Source of the DNA: Eutrigla gurnardus
Taxonomy: Eukaryota; Chordata; Actinopteri; Perciformes; Triglidae
DNA length: 64,000 bases
Direction: 5' to 3'
Assembly (NCBI GenBank): GCA_963514095.1
Contig: OY741282.1
Location: forward strand, 22,635,827-22,699,826
The notes beneath the pieces are model-generated. The model saw only the letters and a list, made by a program, of their open reading frames with translations. It was not told the origin of the DNA and did not search any database. The position numbers and the translations under genes were made by a program. Below, one piece after another: positions 35,775-46,834 of this stretch (position 1 is its first letter; the number at the start of each line of letters is the position of its first letter).

Positions 35775-35910
35775 CGAGGAAGAACCTGGCTGTGATTGGC
35801 TGTCCGCAGCCGATACGTCACCGGTGCGCAGAAACCTAAATAGGAACGGAATGTGACGCCGGATTCATTTAAGTGCGTATCAGCATCGGACAACAGGCGC
35901 GACTGTAAAC
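35775..35910 (+). promoter_or_regulatory. promoter of cyclophilin copy 1 with CCAAT and CArG boxes
   Basis: It shares GAAGAACCTGGCTGTGATTG followed by GCTGTC with the promoters of the other three copies, including an inverted CCAAT box (ATTGG). A perfect CArG box, CCTAAATAGG, lies at 35835-35844, about 70 bases before the ATG. At the matching place copies 2-4 read ACATAAATAC, so they lack it. The role of these boxes is inferred. Confidence 0.5.
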
Positions 35911-37349
35911 ATGGGAAACCCCAAAGTTTTCTTTGACGTCACCATCGACGGAGCCAGCGCCGGCAGGATCGTGATGGAGGTAAAATAAACACGTTTCCCT
36001 TCCTCACGTCATTTACATTTATATCATATTTTATGTACATCTATGAGATTCTTAAAGACATGTTGAAACTCCTGACGCAGCGTCTACACTTCCATTTTGG
36101 CACCTTTTTGAATATATAGACTCATATGTTTTTATATTGTGATGGAGGACGATTAATTGCATGCAGATAACAGCAGTGAGTGATGGATAAATACTCCAGA
36201 TAGATGATATAATGATGGAAACGCCCAGCAGCAGCAGCAGCTGGGGTTAACAAACGGTGCTGCGTTCATGACCAGCCTGTAAAGCTCAGACCTTCTCTTA
36301 TCAACACAATAACTGCTGAAATGATTTGTCATTCAGTCAACAAGGATTCCATCTTCTCTCACTGCAAGATAATTCCCACTTCTGCTGTTTGTTTTCTGGT
36401 GTGCTGCAGCTCCGGGCTGATGTGGTCCCAAAGACTGCAGGTAGGCAGCGTGTGACGTTTCAGTGTGTGCAGCAGGGGTGTGTGCTGCTCCTGGGTTGGT
36501 GTTTGGTCGGGGAAGCGACGTGCCCTCATTAATCCTCAACGTTTAATCTGAATATGGGTCGACCGTGTGTGTGATTCAGAAGGTGAAGGCGTTGAGCGAA
36601 TGAGCAAACAAGCACAAATAGATATATCAGCATAACAAAGAGTCACAAAATGGAATAAATGAAAATGATTGACGCAAACGAAACCAAAAATCCAACAGCC
36701 TGGATGGTCATAGTGATTATTACTGGTGATATGAACTTATTTTTGTGCTTTAGTTGGTTTAATTCTATTTAATGAAGTAACATGTCTTTATATTACAGAA
36801 AACTTCCGGGCGTTGTGCACTGGAGAGAAAGGCTTCGGTTACAAGGGCTCCACGTTTCACCGAGTCATCCCCAAGTTCATGTGCCAGGTGCAGTGAAGGA
36901 ATGTGTCCCGTTTCTTTAGTTTTTTTGCCAGAAAAACGAATAATAGTTGTGTTTCTTCAGGGCGGAGACTTTACCAACCACAATGGAACCGGAGGCAAAT
37001 CCATCTATGGGGAGAAGTTTGATGACGAGAACTTCCAGCTGAAGCACACCGGCATGGGAACGCTGTCCATGGCGAACGCCGGGCCCAACACCAACGGGTC
37101 CCAGTTCTTCATCTGCACGGCTTCCACCGACTGGTGAGCTCCGCTTTGTTCATCTCACAATCAGGTTTGAGTCTTTCGGGTCTCGCCTGCTAATCGGCTT
37201 CCCTCCTCCGCAGGCTGGACAAGAAGCACGTGGTGTTCGGCAATGTTGTTGAGGGAACCGACGTCGTCAAGGCAATGGAGAAGCAGGGCACAAAGAGCGG
37301 CACGCCTCGAGCCAAGGTTGTTATCGCCGACTGTGGTGAACTGAAATAG
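35911..37349 (+). CDS. ppia: cyclophilin A-type peptidyl-prolyl isomerase, array copy 1
   Basis: Peptidyl-prolyl cis-trans isomerase of the cytosolic cyclophilin A type, target of cyclosporin. Five exons: 35911-35979, 36410-36440, 36799-36887, 36961-37133 and 37214-37349, in phase, giving 165 residues as in human PPIA. Active-site residues keep their human numbering: R55, F60, M61, Q63, A101, F113, W121, L122 and H126. No mitochondrial presequence precedes the cyclophilin core, so it is PPIA-like and not PPIF-like, although PPIF neighbours ZMIZ1 in mammals. It ends CGELK, unlike copies 2-4 (CGQC), and carries D123-K124-K125 where the others have DGK. It is the most diverged member of the array. 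AATAAA lies at 37507-37512. Confidence 0.93.
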
Positions 37350-37863
37350 TGCGACGGATGTTTATCATCCACATATCTGTTACATAACATTTCGGATGGT
37401 GAATATCTGCAGCATCAGAAGAAAAAAAACACCCACTTTCTCCTTTAAAAATGTCCCTCTGCTGTGACGTCATGTAATATTTTGTACCTTTAATCTGTGA
37501 TTTCTGAATAAAATGATGCTGCTGGTTCCTTTGTGGACGTCTGCTCACTTATGAATGTCTGTAGCTATTGTTGCAATGCACTGTTTCTATTATTTCATCA
37601 ATACATTACAATTTAATGCCAGTCGGAACATGCAAAGTGCCCTAGCATTATTTTTTTATCACTGAAGTTGACACGTTTTACCACTAGAGGTCAATAAAGC
37701 CACAAACCTGACTCAGGGATGTCAAACCTTTGTACTCATTCATGTGGTCATGTAAAAAAACTTTATTCAAACTTTAAAACGTTCCACATCTTTCACACAT
37801 TCAGGCTATTATTCAACATTCAAATCCCATTAAAACCTCTTTAGATTTTTAAACTTCCTTTAA

Positions 37864-38804
37864 AGGAAAACACCACCGCATTTCCATACTGAACTATGTT
37901 CTGCTCTGATCTTAGACGAGGTGATACATACCTCCCTCTCCTCTGTGCGTGCACTCAATGGCTCTTGCGCGCACTCCGCGCAGCGCTAATTTGCTAGCAT
38001 GTAGCTTGTCCCCGTATATTCCTTAGGATCCAAAGGGGGGTGAAGTTAGAAGCGACTAAGCACTTCCAAGTTGTCCCTATTTAAATACGTTTACGTGAGT
38101 AGTTACACAACCCAAGTTTGGTTACACAAAATGAAACATGCCAATTTTTCTAAGCGGATAACAAGGATAACTAGATAGTATGGCGGAATAACAACTGGAA
38201 GCACTTCGACGTCGGCGCAGTAATATCATCACTCAAAACATGACGGGACTATATACCTTCTGCTTGTTTTCACAACCCCGTACGATGCACGTTATAACCA
38301 TGATGTTTGATTGTTCACAAACTATCTTACTACAACCTGATGCTTCCTCAACTGTGCATAAACTACTACAGGTAGTGCAGGCGACGGCGTGCAGGTCACG
38401 TAGGTTCTATTGACGGAAGTAAGAGGGGGAGCGGAGTGATGATATTACTGCGCCGACGTCGAAGTGCTTCCAGTTGTTATTCCGCCATACTATATAGTTA
38501 TCCTTGTTATCCGCTTAGAAAAATTGGCATGTTTCATTTTGTGTAACCAAACTTGGGTCGTGTAACTACTCACGTAACCGTATTTAAATAGGGACAACGT
38601 GGAAGTGCTTGGTCGCTTCTAACTTCACCCCCCTTTGGATCCTAAGGAATATACTGGGACAAGCTACATGCTAGCAAATTAGCGCTGCGCGGAGTGCGCG
38701 CAAGAGCCATTGAGTGCACGCACAGAGGAGAGGGAGGTATGTATCACCTCGTCTAAGATCAGAGCAGAACATAGTTCAGTATGGAAATGCGGTGGTGTTT
38801 TCCT
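37864..38804. mobile_element. TTAA-flanked foldback element, unit 2 copy
   Basis: A 941-bp element starting AGGAAAACACCACCGC and ending GCGGTGGTGTTTTCCT, with TTAA on both sides (37860-37863 and 38805-38808). Arms of about 372 bp (37864-38236 and 38434-38804) are almost perfect reverse complements around a spacer of about 197 bp. No ORF. The structure is that of a long-inverted-repeat MITE of a TTAA-targeting superfamily (piggyBac or Kolobok). The empty site is preserved in unit 4. Confidence 0.9.
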
Positions 38805-39837
38805 TTAAAGCAGTCTTACTATGTTGTGTATTGGAGTGAATGTTTCAGAGCTTTAAAATCTTTTCAAATTTGCAAACTTGCTCTTGTTCCTACAACTTTC
38901 ACTCTTCGTACATAATTTCAGGTCAGAATGGGGGTAAATTTGTCCTTTTTCATTCAACGTCACCATGGAAACAAACAGATCAGTGAGTTTGACCACAGGA
39001 GGCTGAAAGTACGAGGATCTCCAACCAGCTGGAGACTCAATGAATCCTCTTCCTCACACTAATGTGGGCACGTTATCTTTAGCAGTGCTGGAAGGTGTAT
39101 TGTTTAAATCTGGACAGAGCCATGCTTTCTGTTTCTGGTCTTTATGCTACACTAAGCTATGCTAAGCTAATAGCCACCCGTTCAGCACCACAATTGATCC
39201 CCTCATTGAACCCTTGGCAAGAAAGTGAATGAGAGCATATTTCCACAAAGTTTTAAACTATACCTTTAAATGTCCAATAAATCCTCCAAACAGCCTTTTA
39301 TGATTTTGAATGTAGGAATTTAGCTTTTTACATTGCGATAATAGCATATTTACTGAAGTTAAGGATCTAAGTGCTTCTTCCACCATTGAAGTATATAACC
39401 GAATAATAGTACTAGATATAGATATTTATCAGAATGGCCCACCAGTATTATAACTATCTTCATGTTTGGACATGAGATAAGCTATCTCCTCCCTTTTTCC
39501 CCATTGAAAGGCTATCAAACTGCACCCATTTATGTTGGCTCCACTGGATTCAAGCACGTTTGTACTTGAGTGCTTTGAAATTGCTGATTTTCATGACAGA
39601 ATGCTGTCCATTGGGTAAAAGCTCCGCCCATGGAGTAATGACAGATTTACGCCCTGTCTGTCTCCATTCCTATTGGTCCATTCTGGAGCCTGTAAGAAGA
39701 ACCTGGCTGTGATTGGCTGTCAGCAACCGGAGCATAGTCTCACATAAATACAGATCTGATAGATACAGTGGAACGGAAGCCACGTTCATTCAACAGTATT
39801 TTTCCATCATAACCAGATCACAAGCTCGACAGCAAAC

Positions 39838-41585
39838 ATGGCAAACCCCAAAGTTTTCTTTGACATCACTATTGGTGGAAAGAGCGCTGGCAGGATTGTT
39901 ATGGAGGTAAGATAACTTTTGAGTCACTTTGAACTATGGTCCTTTTTATTAATGTTTAAAGACTGTATATATTGACCTGTATAATGTAAAGATCTAACGT
40001 CCGTGTTTTTGCAGCTCCGAGCTGATGTGGTCCCAAAGACTGCAGGTAAAGAAACGTTCACAATGAGGAGACAGCTTTGGAACTACAGAGCTGCTGCTTT
40101 GGCTTTTTCCACACAACTTATGATTGGCTTTGAATCCAAACCTGACAATATTTTTTCTGAACGTGGGGTGCGGCTGTGGTTGAGAGCCTGAATAACCATT
40201 TGCAGAGCCAAAAGTATGCCAACGTGGTGGTACAAGGTGTGCTATGCTGATACCAGAAGTAGGAAGAAGGAAGAGCAGCAGTAATTGTTGCCAGGGGCGC
40301 CGAAAAGGGGGGGTAAAGGAGACAGATTTTTGGGGCCCATGATTGAGGGGGGCCCAGAGAGGCCCCTAATGATGATGAAATTATAATACAGAAAAAAAAA
40401 TGACACTAAGTCATTAACTAACATATAATCACAAATGTTTCATTTTCTATGTCCTGGTAACAATAACTTTATTTGTTTTGGAAACATCAACGCCTGCAGG
40501 GCCCCCCTTCCCCCCCTCTATTTATGTAAAATGGTTCAGTCCACTGGATCAGCTGCAGGTAGCGCACCGGCGATGTCACACAGCGCCACAGATTGTATGT
40601 AAAATAGCATCAAAAAATATCAGCTGTGTTGGGGGGCCCTGTAAAGATTCTTTTCATGGGGCCCAAAATCCCTAGCGGTGCCCTTGATTGTTGTTGTTGA
40701 TGTAATGTTGTGTAGTGCACAGCAAGCGACACCAGAGGTTGCCCTTTATAGTGTAACAGAAAACGGCACCTGACTGGGTTTACTTGTCGTCTGCTGAGTA
40801 AAGTGAAGGGGGTTAGCCCTGAAGTTAGCCACATCTTCAGGCCCTTAAGGTGGACTGGCTCTTAAGGTGGATGAGCTGTACTGTGCCCAAGACTAGAAAC
40901 CCCTCATTTAGTTTCAGATGGAGACTCCTGCTCTAATGCAATACATTGTGCTTATTAATGCTCTAATGAAGTAACATGTCTTTATTTTACAGAAAATTTC
41001 CGCGTGTTGTGCACCGGAGAGAAAGGTTTCGGTTACAAGGACTCCACGTTTCACCGAGTCATCCCTAGATTCATGTGCCAGGTACAGTGAAGGCAAAGAG
41101 ATTTGTTTCCTCATTTCAGATTCAACCTGAGCTAATACATCTGTGATTACTCTTTTCACAAATGCTGAGTGAACTGAGCCTTTTGTTTTGTTTTGCAGGG
41201 CGGAGACTTTACCAACCACAATGGAACCGGAGGCAAATCCATCTATGGGGAGAAGTTTGCAGACGAGAACTTCAAGTTGAAGCACACCTGCGTGGGAACG
41301 CTGTCCATGGCTAACTCTGGACCCAACACCAACGGGTCCCAGTTCTTCATCTGCACGAATAAGACCACCTGGTGAGCTCCACATTGACCCTCGTTGCATT
41401 CAGGTCTAAGCAACAGCTACACTTATTTCAGATGTTCATCTCGTCTCTCCAGGCTGGACGGTAAGCACGTGGTGTTTGGCAGAGTTGTGGAGGGCTCTGA
41501 CGTTGTCAAGGCAATGGAGACAGCAGGCTCAGATAGTGGTGTACCTTCAACTAAGGTCGTCATCGCTGACTGTGGACAATGCTAG
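39838..41585 (+). CDS. ppia: cyclophilin A-type peptidyl-prolyl isomerase, array copy 2
   Basis: Five exons: 39838-39906, 40015-40045, 40993-41081, 41199-41371 and 41453-41585, in phase, giving 164 residues. Catalytic and cyclosporin-binding positions R55, F60, M61, Q63, F113, W121, L122 and H126 are present. Compared with copy 1, exon 1 reads MANPKVFFDITIGGKSAGRI; it has A38V, S103 in MANSGPN, Cys94, and N117 in NKTTW. Ends CGQC. Intron 2 (40046-40992) holds a hAT-like MITE. The promoter has two inverted CCAAT boxes (CTATTGGTCC and GATTGGCTG) and no CArG box. AATAAA lies at 41776-41781. An intact frame and clean splice sites argue for a working gene, but expression is unknown. Confidence 0.92.
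40292..40686. mobile_element. hAT-like MITE in intron 2 of cyclophilin copy 2
   Basis: A 395-bp insertion starting CAGGGGCGCCG and ending CGGTGCCCTTG, flanked by ATTGTTGC (40284-40291) and ATTGTTGT (40687-40694). An 8-bp target duplication with CAGGGG ends is typical of hAT elements. No ORF of note; homopolymer-rich GGGGGCCC tracts. Copy 4 has no insertion at the matching place. Confidence 0.88.
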
Positions 41586-42506
41586 TGCCACAAAGCTCCT
41601 TCAGTTCACATGCATCCGTCACCATCCACAGTTAATCTTTCAGATCTGTGTCATCAGCAGAAGAAACACCCAATCAGCCCACTTTATCCTCTAAATATAT
41701 TGATGTTGTTGCTGTTGTGTTTTCTACCTTCTAAACTGTTCTTTGAGGACCAGATTTCTCAACAAAATCTGAGTAAATAAAACAACTTCAAAGTTTACTT
41801 TGTGTAAGTCCTCTCATTCATGCTCTGTTCTTAATGTTTTTCTAATTTACTATTTCTTTTAATTAAAATGTGAGTAATGTGAATGTTTATAGTGATCTAT
41901 AATGATTTTTTTTTTCATTTTACATGAAGTAAAAATATCTAATATTTTGTCTATCTACCTCTATTTAACACATAATATAGTAGAACAGCACCAAGAGAAA
42001 GAGTTTTTCTTATTATTTCTGATTAAGTACATTATTTATTAAAAACAAAGTTGTCAATGTTCAGTGTTATTTACAATAAGAACATAGAAATAAAAGCCTA
42101 AAAACAACTTGAAGCACACAGATTAAGGCATCAAAGTCTCCTATGCCAGTTTCTCCTTCAATTAACCTCTAACAGAGTCCATCACATTACAAAAACTAAA
42201 TTCAAAAGCTATTTTTGCAATGCACTGTTTCTATTATTTCATCAATACATTACAATTTAATGCCAGTCGGAACATGCAAAGTGCCCTAGCATTATTTTTT
42301 TATCACTGAAGTTGACACGTTTTACCACTAGAGGTCAATAAAGCCATAAACCTGACTCAGGGATGTCCAACCTTTGTACTCATTCATGTGGTCATGTAAA
42401 AAAACTTCATTCAAACTTTAAAACGTTCCACATCTTTCACACATTCAGGCTATTATTCAACATTCAAATCCCATTAAACCTCTTTAGATTTTTAAACTTC
42501 CTTTAA

Positions 42507-43437
42507 AGGAAAACACCACCGCATTTCCATACTGAACTATGTTCTGCTCTGATCTTAGACGAGGTGATACATACCTCCCTCTCCTCTGTGCGTGCACTCA
42601 ATGGCTCTTGCGCGCACTTCCGCGCAGCGCTAATTTGCTAGCATGTAGCTTGTCCTTAGGATCCAAAGGGGGGTGAAGTTAGAAGCGACCAAGCACTTCC
42701 ACGTTGTCCCTATTTAAATACGGTTACGTGAGTAGTTACACGACCAAAGTTTGGTTACACAAAATGAAACATGGCAATTTTTCTAAGCGGATAACAAGGA
42801 TAACTATATAGTATGGCGGAATAACAACTGGAAGCACTTCGACGTCGGCGCAGTAATATCATCACTCAAAACATGACGGGACTATATACCTTCTGCTTGT
42901 TTTCACAACCCTGTACGATGCACGTTATAACCATGATGTTTGATTGTTCACAAACTATCTTACTACAACCTGATGCTTCCTCAACTGTGCACAAACTACT
43001 ACAGGTAGTGCAGGCGACGGCGTGCAGGTCACGTAGGTTCTATTGACGGAAGTAAGAGGGGGAGCGGAGTGATGATATTACTGCGCCGACGTCGAAGTGC
43101 TTCCAGTTGTTATTCCGCCATACTATATAGTTATCCTTGTTATCCGCTTAGAAAAATTGGCATGTTTCATTTTGTGTAACCAAACTTGGGTCGTGTAACT
43201 ACTCACGTAACCGTATTTAAATAGGGACAACGTGGAAGTGCTTGGTCGCTTCTAACTTCACCCCCCTTTGGATCCTAAGGAATATACTGGGACAAGCTAC
43301 ATGCTAGCAAATTAGCGCTGCGCGGAGTGCGCGCAAGAGCCATTGAGTGCACGCACAGAGGAGAGGGAGGTATGTATCACCTCGTCTAAGATCAGAGCAG
43401 AACATAGTTCAGTATGGAAATGCGGTGGTGTTTTCCT
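42507..43437. mobile_element. TTAA-flanked foldback element, unit 3 copy
   Basis: A 931-bp copy of the element in unit 2, with the same ends and TTAA flanks at 42503-42506 and 43438-43441. One small deletion in the left arm (after TAGCTTGTCC) accounts for most of the length difference and breaks arm symmetry there. Confidence 0.9.
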
Positions 43438-44471
43438 TTAAAGCAGTCTTACTATGTTGTGTATTGGAGTGAATGTTTCAGAGCTTTAAAATCTTTTCAA
43501 ATGAGCAAACTTGCTCTTGTTCCTACAACTTTCACTCTTCGTACATAATTTCAGGTCAGAATGGGGGTAAATTTGTCCTTTTTCATTCAACGTCACCATG
43601 GAAACAAACAGATCAGCGAGTTTGACCACAGGAGGCTGAAAGTACGAGGATCTCCAACCAGCTGGAGACTCAATGAATCCTCTTCCTCATACTAATGTGG
43701 GCACGTTATCTTTAGCAGTGCTGGAAGATGTAGTTTTTAAATCTGGACAGAGAGAGCCATGCTTTCTGTTTCTGGTCTTTATGCTACACTAAGCTATGCT
43801 AAGCTAATAGCCACTCGTTCAGCACCACAGTTGATCCCCTCATTGAACCCTTGGCAAGAAAGTGAATGAGAGCATATTTCCACAAAGTTTTAAACTATAC
43901 CTTTAAATGTCCAATAAATCCTCCAAACAGCCTTTTATGATTTTGAATGTAGGAATTTAGCTTTTTACATTGCAATAATAGCATATTGAAGTTAAGGATC
44001 TAAGTGCTTCTTCCACCATTGAAGTATATAACCGAGTAATAGTACCAGATATAGATATTTATCAGAATGGCCCACCAGTATTATAACTATCTTCATGTTT
44101 GGACATGAGATAAGCTATCTCCTCCCTTTTTCCCCCATTGAAAGGCTATCAAACTGCACCCATTTGTGTTGGCTCCACTGGATTCAAGCACGTTTGTACG
44201 TGAGTGCTTTGAAATTGCTGATTTTCATGACAGAATGCTGTCCATTGGGTAAAAGCTCCGCCCATGGAGTAATGACAGATTTACGCCCTGTCTGTCTCCA
44301 TTCCTATTGGTCCATTCTGGAGCCTGTAAGAAGAACCTGGCTGTGATTGGCTGTCAGCAACCGGAGCGTAGTCTCACATAAATACAGATCTGATAGATAC
44401 AGTGGAACGGAAGCCACGTTCATTCAACAGTATTTTTCCATCATAACCAGATCACAAGCTCGACAGCAAAC

Positions 44472-46217
44472 ATGGCAAACCCCAAAGTTTTCTTTGACAT
44501 CACTATTGGTGGAAAGAGCGCTGGCAGGATTGTTATGGAGGTAAGATAACTTTTGAGTCACTTTGAACTATGGTCCTTTTTATTAATGTTTAAAGACTGT
44601 ATATATTGACCTGTATAATGTAAAGATCTAACGTCCGTGTTTTTGCAGCTCCGAGCTGATGTGGTCCCAAAGACTGCAGGTAAAGAAACGTTCACAATGA
44701 GGAGACAGCTTTGGAACTACAGAGCTGCTGCTTTGGCTTTTTCCACACAACTTATGATTGGCTTTGAATCCAAACCTGACAATATTTTTTCTGAACGTGG
44801 GGTGCGGCTGTGGTTGAGAGCCTGAATAACCATTTGCAGAGCCAAAAGTGAGCCAACGTTGTGGTACAAGGTGTGCTATGCTGATACCAGAAGTAGGAAG
44901 AAGGAAGAGCAGCAGTAATTGTTGCCAGGGGCGCCGAAAAGGGGGGGTAAAGGAGACGGATTCTTGGGGCCCATGATTGAGGGGGGCCCAGAGAGGCCCC
45001 TAATGATGATGAAATTATAATACAGAAAAAAAATGACACTAAGTTATTAACTAACATATAATCACAAATGTTTCATTTTCCATGTCCTGGTAACAATAAC
45101 TTCATTTGTTTTGGAAACATCAACGCCTGCAGGGCCCCCCTTCCCCCCCTCTATTTACGTAAAATGGTTCAGTCCACTGGATCAGCTGCAGGTAGCACAC
45201 CGGCGGTGTCACACAGCGCCACAGATTGTATGTAAAATAGCATCAAAAAATTTTGGCTGTGTTGGGGGGCCCTGTAAAGATTCTTTTCATGGGGCCCAAA
45301 ATCCCTAGTGGTGCCCCTGATTGTTGCTGTTGATGAATGTTGTGTAGTGCACAGCAAGCGACACCAGAGGTCGCCCTTTATAGTGTAACAGAAAACGGCA
45401 CCTGACTGGGTTTACTTGTTGTCTGCTGAGTAAAGTGAAGGGGGTTAGCCCTGAAGTTAGCCACATCTTCAGGCCCTTAAGGTGGACTGGCTCTTAAGGT
45501 GGATGAGCTGTACTGTGCCCAAGACTAGAAACCCCTCATGTGGTTTGAGATGGAGACTCCTGCTCTAATGCAATACATTGTGCATATTAATGCTCTAATG
45601 AAGTAACATTTCTTAATTTTACAGAAAATTTCCGCGCGTTGTGCACCGGAGAGAAAGGTTTCGGTTACAAGGACTCCACGTTTCACCGAGTCATCCCTGG
45701 TTTCATGTGCCAGGTACAGTGAAGGGAAAGGGATTTGTTTCCTCGTTTCAGATTCAACCTGAGCTAATACATCTGTGATTACTCTTTTCACAAATGCTGA
45801 GTGAACTGAGCCTTTTGTTTTGTTTTGCAGGGCGGAGACTTTACCAACCACAATGGAACCGGAGGCAAATCCATCTATGGGGAGAAGTTTGCAGACGAGA
45901 ACTTCAAGTTGAAGCACACCTGCGTGGGAACGCTGTCCATGGCTAACTCTGGACCCAACACCAACGGGTCCCAGTTCTTCATCTGCACGGCTAAGACCGA
46001 ATGGTGAGCTCCACATTGACCCTCGTTGCATTCAGGTTTAAGTAACAGCTACACTTATTTGAGATGTTCATCTTGTCTCTCCAGGCTGGACGGTAAGCAC
46101 GTGGTGTTTGGCAGAGTTGTGGAGGGTTCTGACGTTGTCAAGGCAATGGAGACAGCAGGCTCAGATAGTGGTGTACCTTCAACTAAGGTCGTCATCGCTG
46201 ACTGTGGACAATGCTAG
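44472..46217 (+). CDS. ppia: cyclophilin A-type peptidyl-prolyl isomerase, array copy 3
   Basis: Five exons: 44472-44540, 44649-44679, 45625-45713, 45831-46003 and 46085-46217, in phase, giving 164 residues. Exons 1 and 2 encode the same residues as copy 2. Differences from copy 2 are A38, G59 (VIPGF, as in mammalian PPIA) and AKTEW before L122, so this copy is closer to the usual PPIA sequence in exons 3 and 4. Active-site residues R55, F60, M61, Q63, F113, W121 and H126 are kept. Intron 2 holds the sister copy of the hAT-like MITE. AATAAA lies at 46406-46411. Probably functional. Confidence 0.92.
44926..45319. mobile_element. hAT-like MITE in intron 2 of cyclophilin copy 3
   Basis: A 394-bp insertion starting CAGGGGCGCCG and ending GTGGTGCCCCTG, flanked by perfect 8-bp duplications ATTGTTGC at 44918-44925 and 45320-45327. 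The perfect duplication here shows that the flank in copy 2 has mutated by one base. Confidence 0.9.
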
Positions 46218-46834
46218 TGCCACAAAGCTCCTTCAGTTCACATGCATCCGTCACCATCCACAGTTAACCTTTCAGATCTGTCATCAGTAGAAGAAACACC
46301 CAATCAGCCCACTTTATCCTCTAAAAATATTGATGTTGTTGCTGTTGTGTTTTCTACCTTCTAAACTGTTCTTTGAGGACCAGATTTCTCAACAAAATCT
46401 GAGTAAATAAAACAACTTGAAAGTTTACTTTGTGTAAGTCCTCTCATTCATGCTCTGTTCTTAATGTTTTTGTAATTTAGTGTTTCTATTAATTAAAATG
46501 TGAGTAATGTGAATGTTTATAGTGATCTATAATGATTTTTTTTTCATTTTACATGAAGTAAAAAAATCTAATATTTTGTCTATCTACCTCTATTTAACAC
46601 ATAATATAGTAGAACAGCACTAAGAGAAAGAGTTTGTTATTATTTCTGATTAAGTACATTATTTATTAAAAACAAAGTTGTCAATGTTCAGTGTTATTTA
46701 CAATAAGAACATAGAAATAAAAGCCTAAAAACAACTTAAAGCACACAGATTAAGTCATCAAAGTCTCCTATGCCAGTTTCTCCTTCAATTAACCTCTAAC
46801 AGAGTCCATCACAATACAAAAACTCAATTCAAAA

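Larger units (their letters stand above)
37564..42208 (+). repeat. tandem duplication unit 2 (about 4.65 kb) with cyclophilin copy 2
   Basis: The unit starts at a GCTATTGTTGCAATGCACTG motif and ends where the same motif recurs at 42209. It holds the TTAA-flanked foldback element, the promoter, the five-exon gene and its 3' flank. It is nearly identical to unit 3 along its whole length. Confidence 0.9.
42209..46834 (+). repeat. tandem duplication unit 3 (about 4.63 kb) with cyclophilin copy 3
   Basis: Same order of parts as unit 2, and both transposon insertions sit at the same bases. Differences are scattered substitutions and small indels. Units 2 and 3 are therefore sister duplicates. Confidence 0.9.

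Noticed and set aside
36799..37349. Assignment of the cyclophilins to mitochondrial ppif because zmiz1 neighbours PPIF
   Set aside because: No mitochondrial presequence precedes the core, length is 164-165 residues, and the neighbours are ogdh and zmiz2 of the 7p13 type, so ppia fits better.
39713..39910. Plus-strand ORF starting MAVSNRSIVSHK, repeated at 44347 and 48042
   Set aside because: It overlaps the cyclophilin promoter and exon 1 in another frame and recurs only because the unit is duplicated.
40914..41399. Minus-strand ORF of about 161-168 residues, repeated at 45525 and 48819
   Set aside because: It is antisense to exons 3 and 4 of the cyclophilin copies; no splice or family support.
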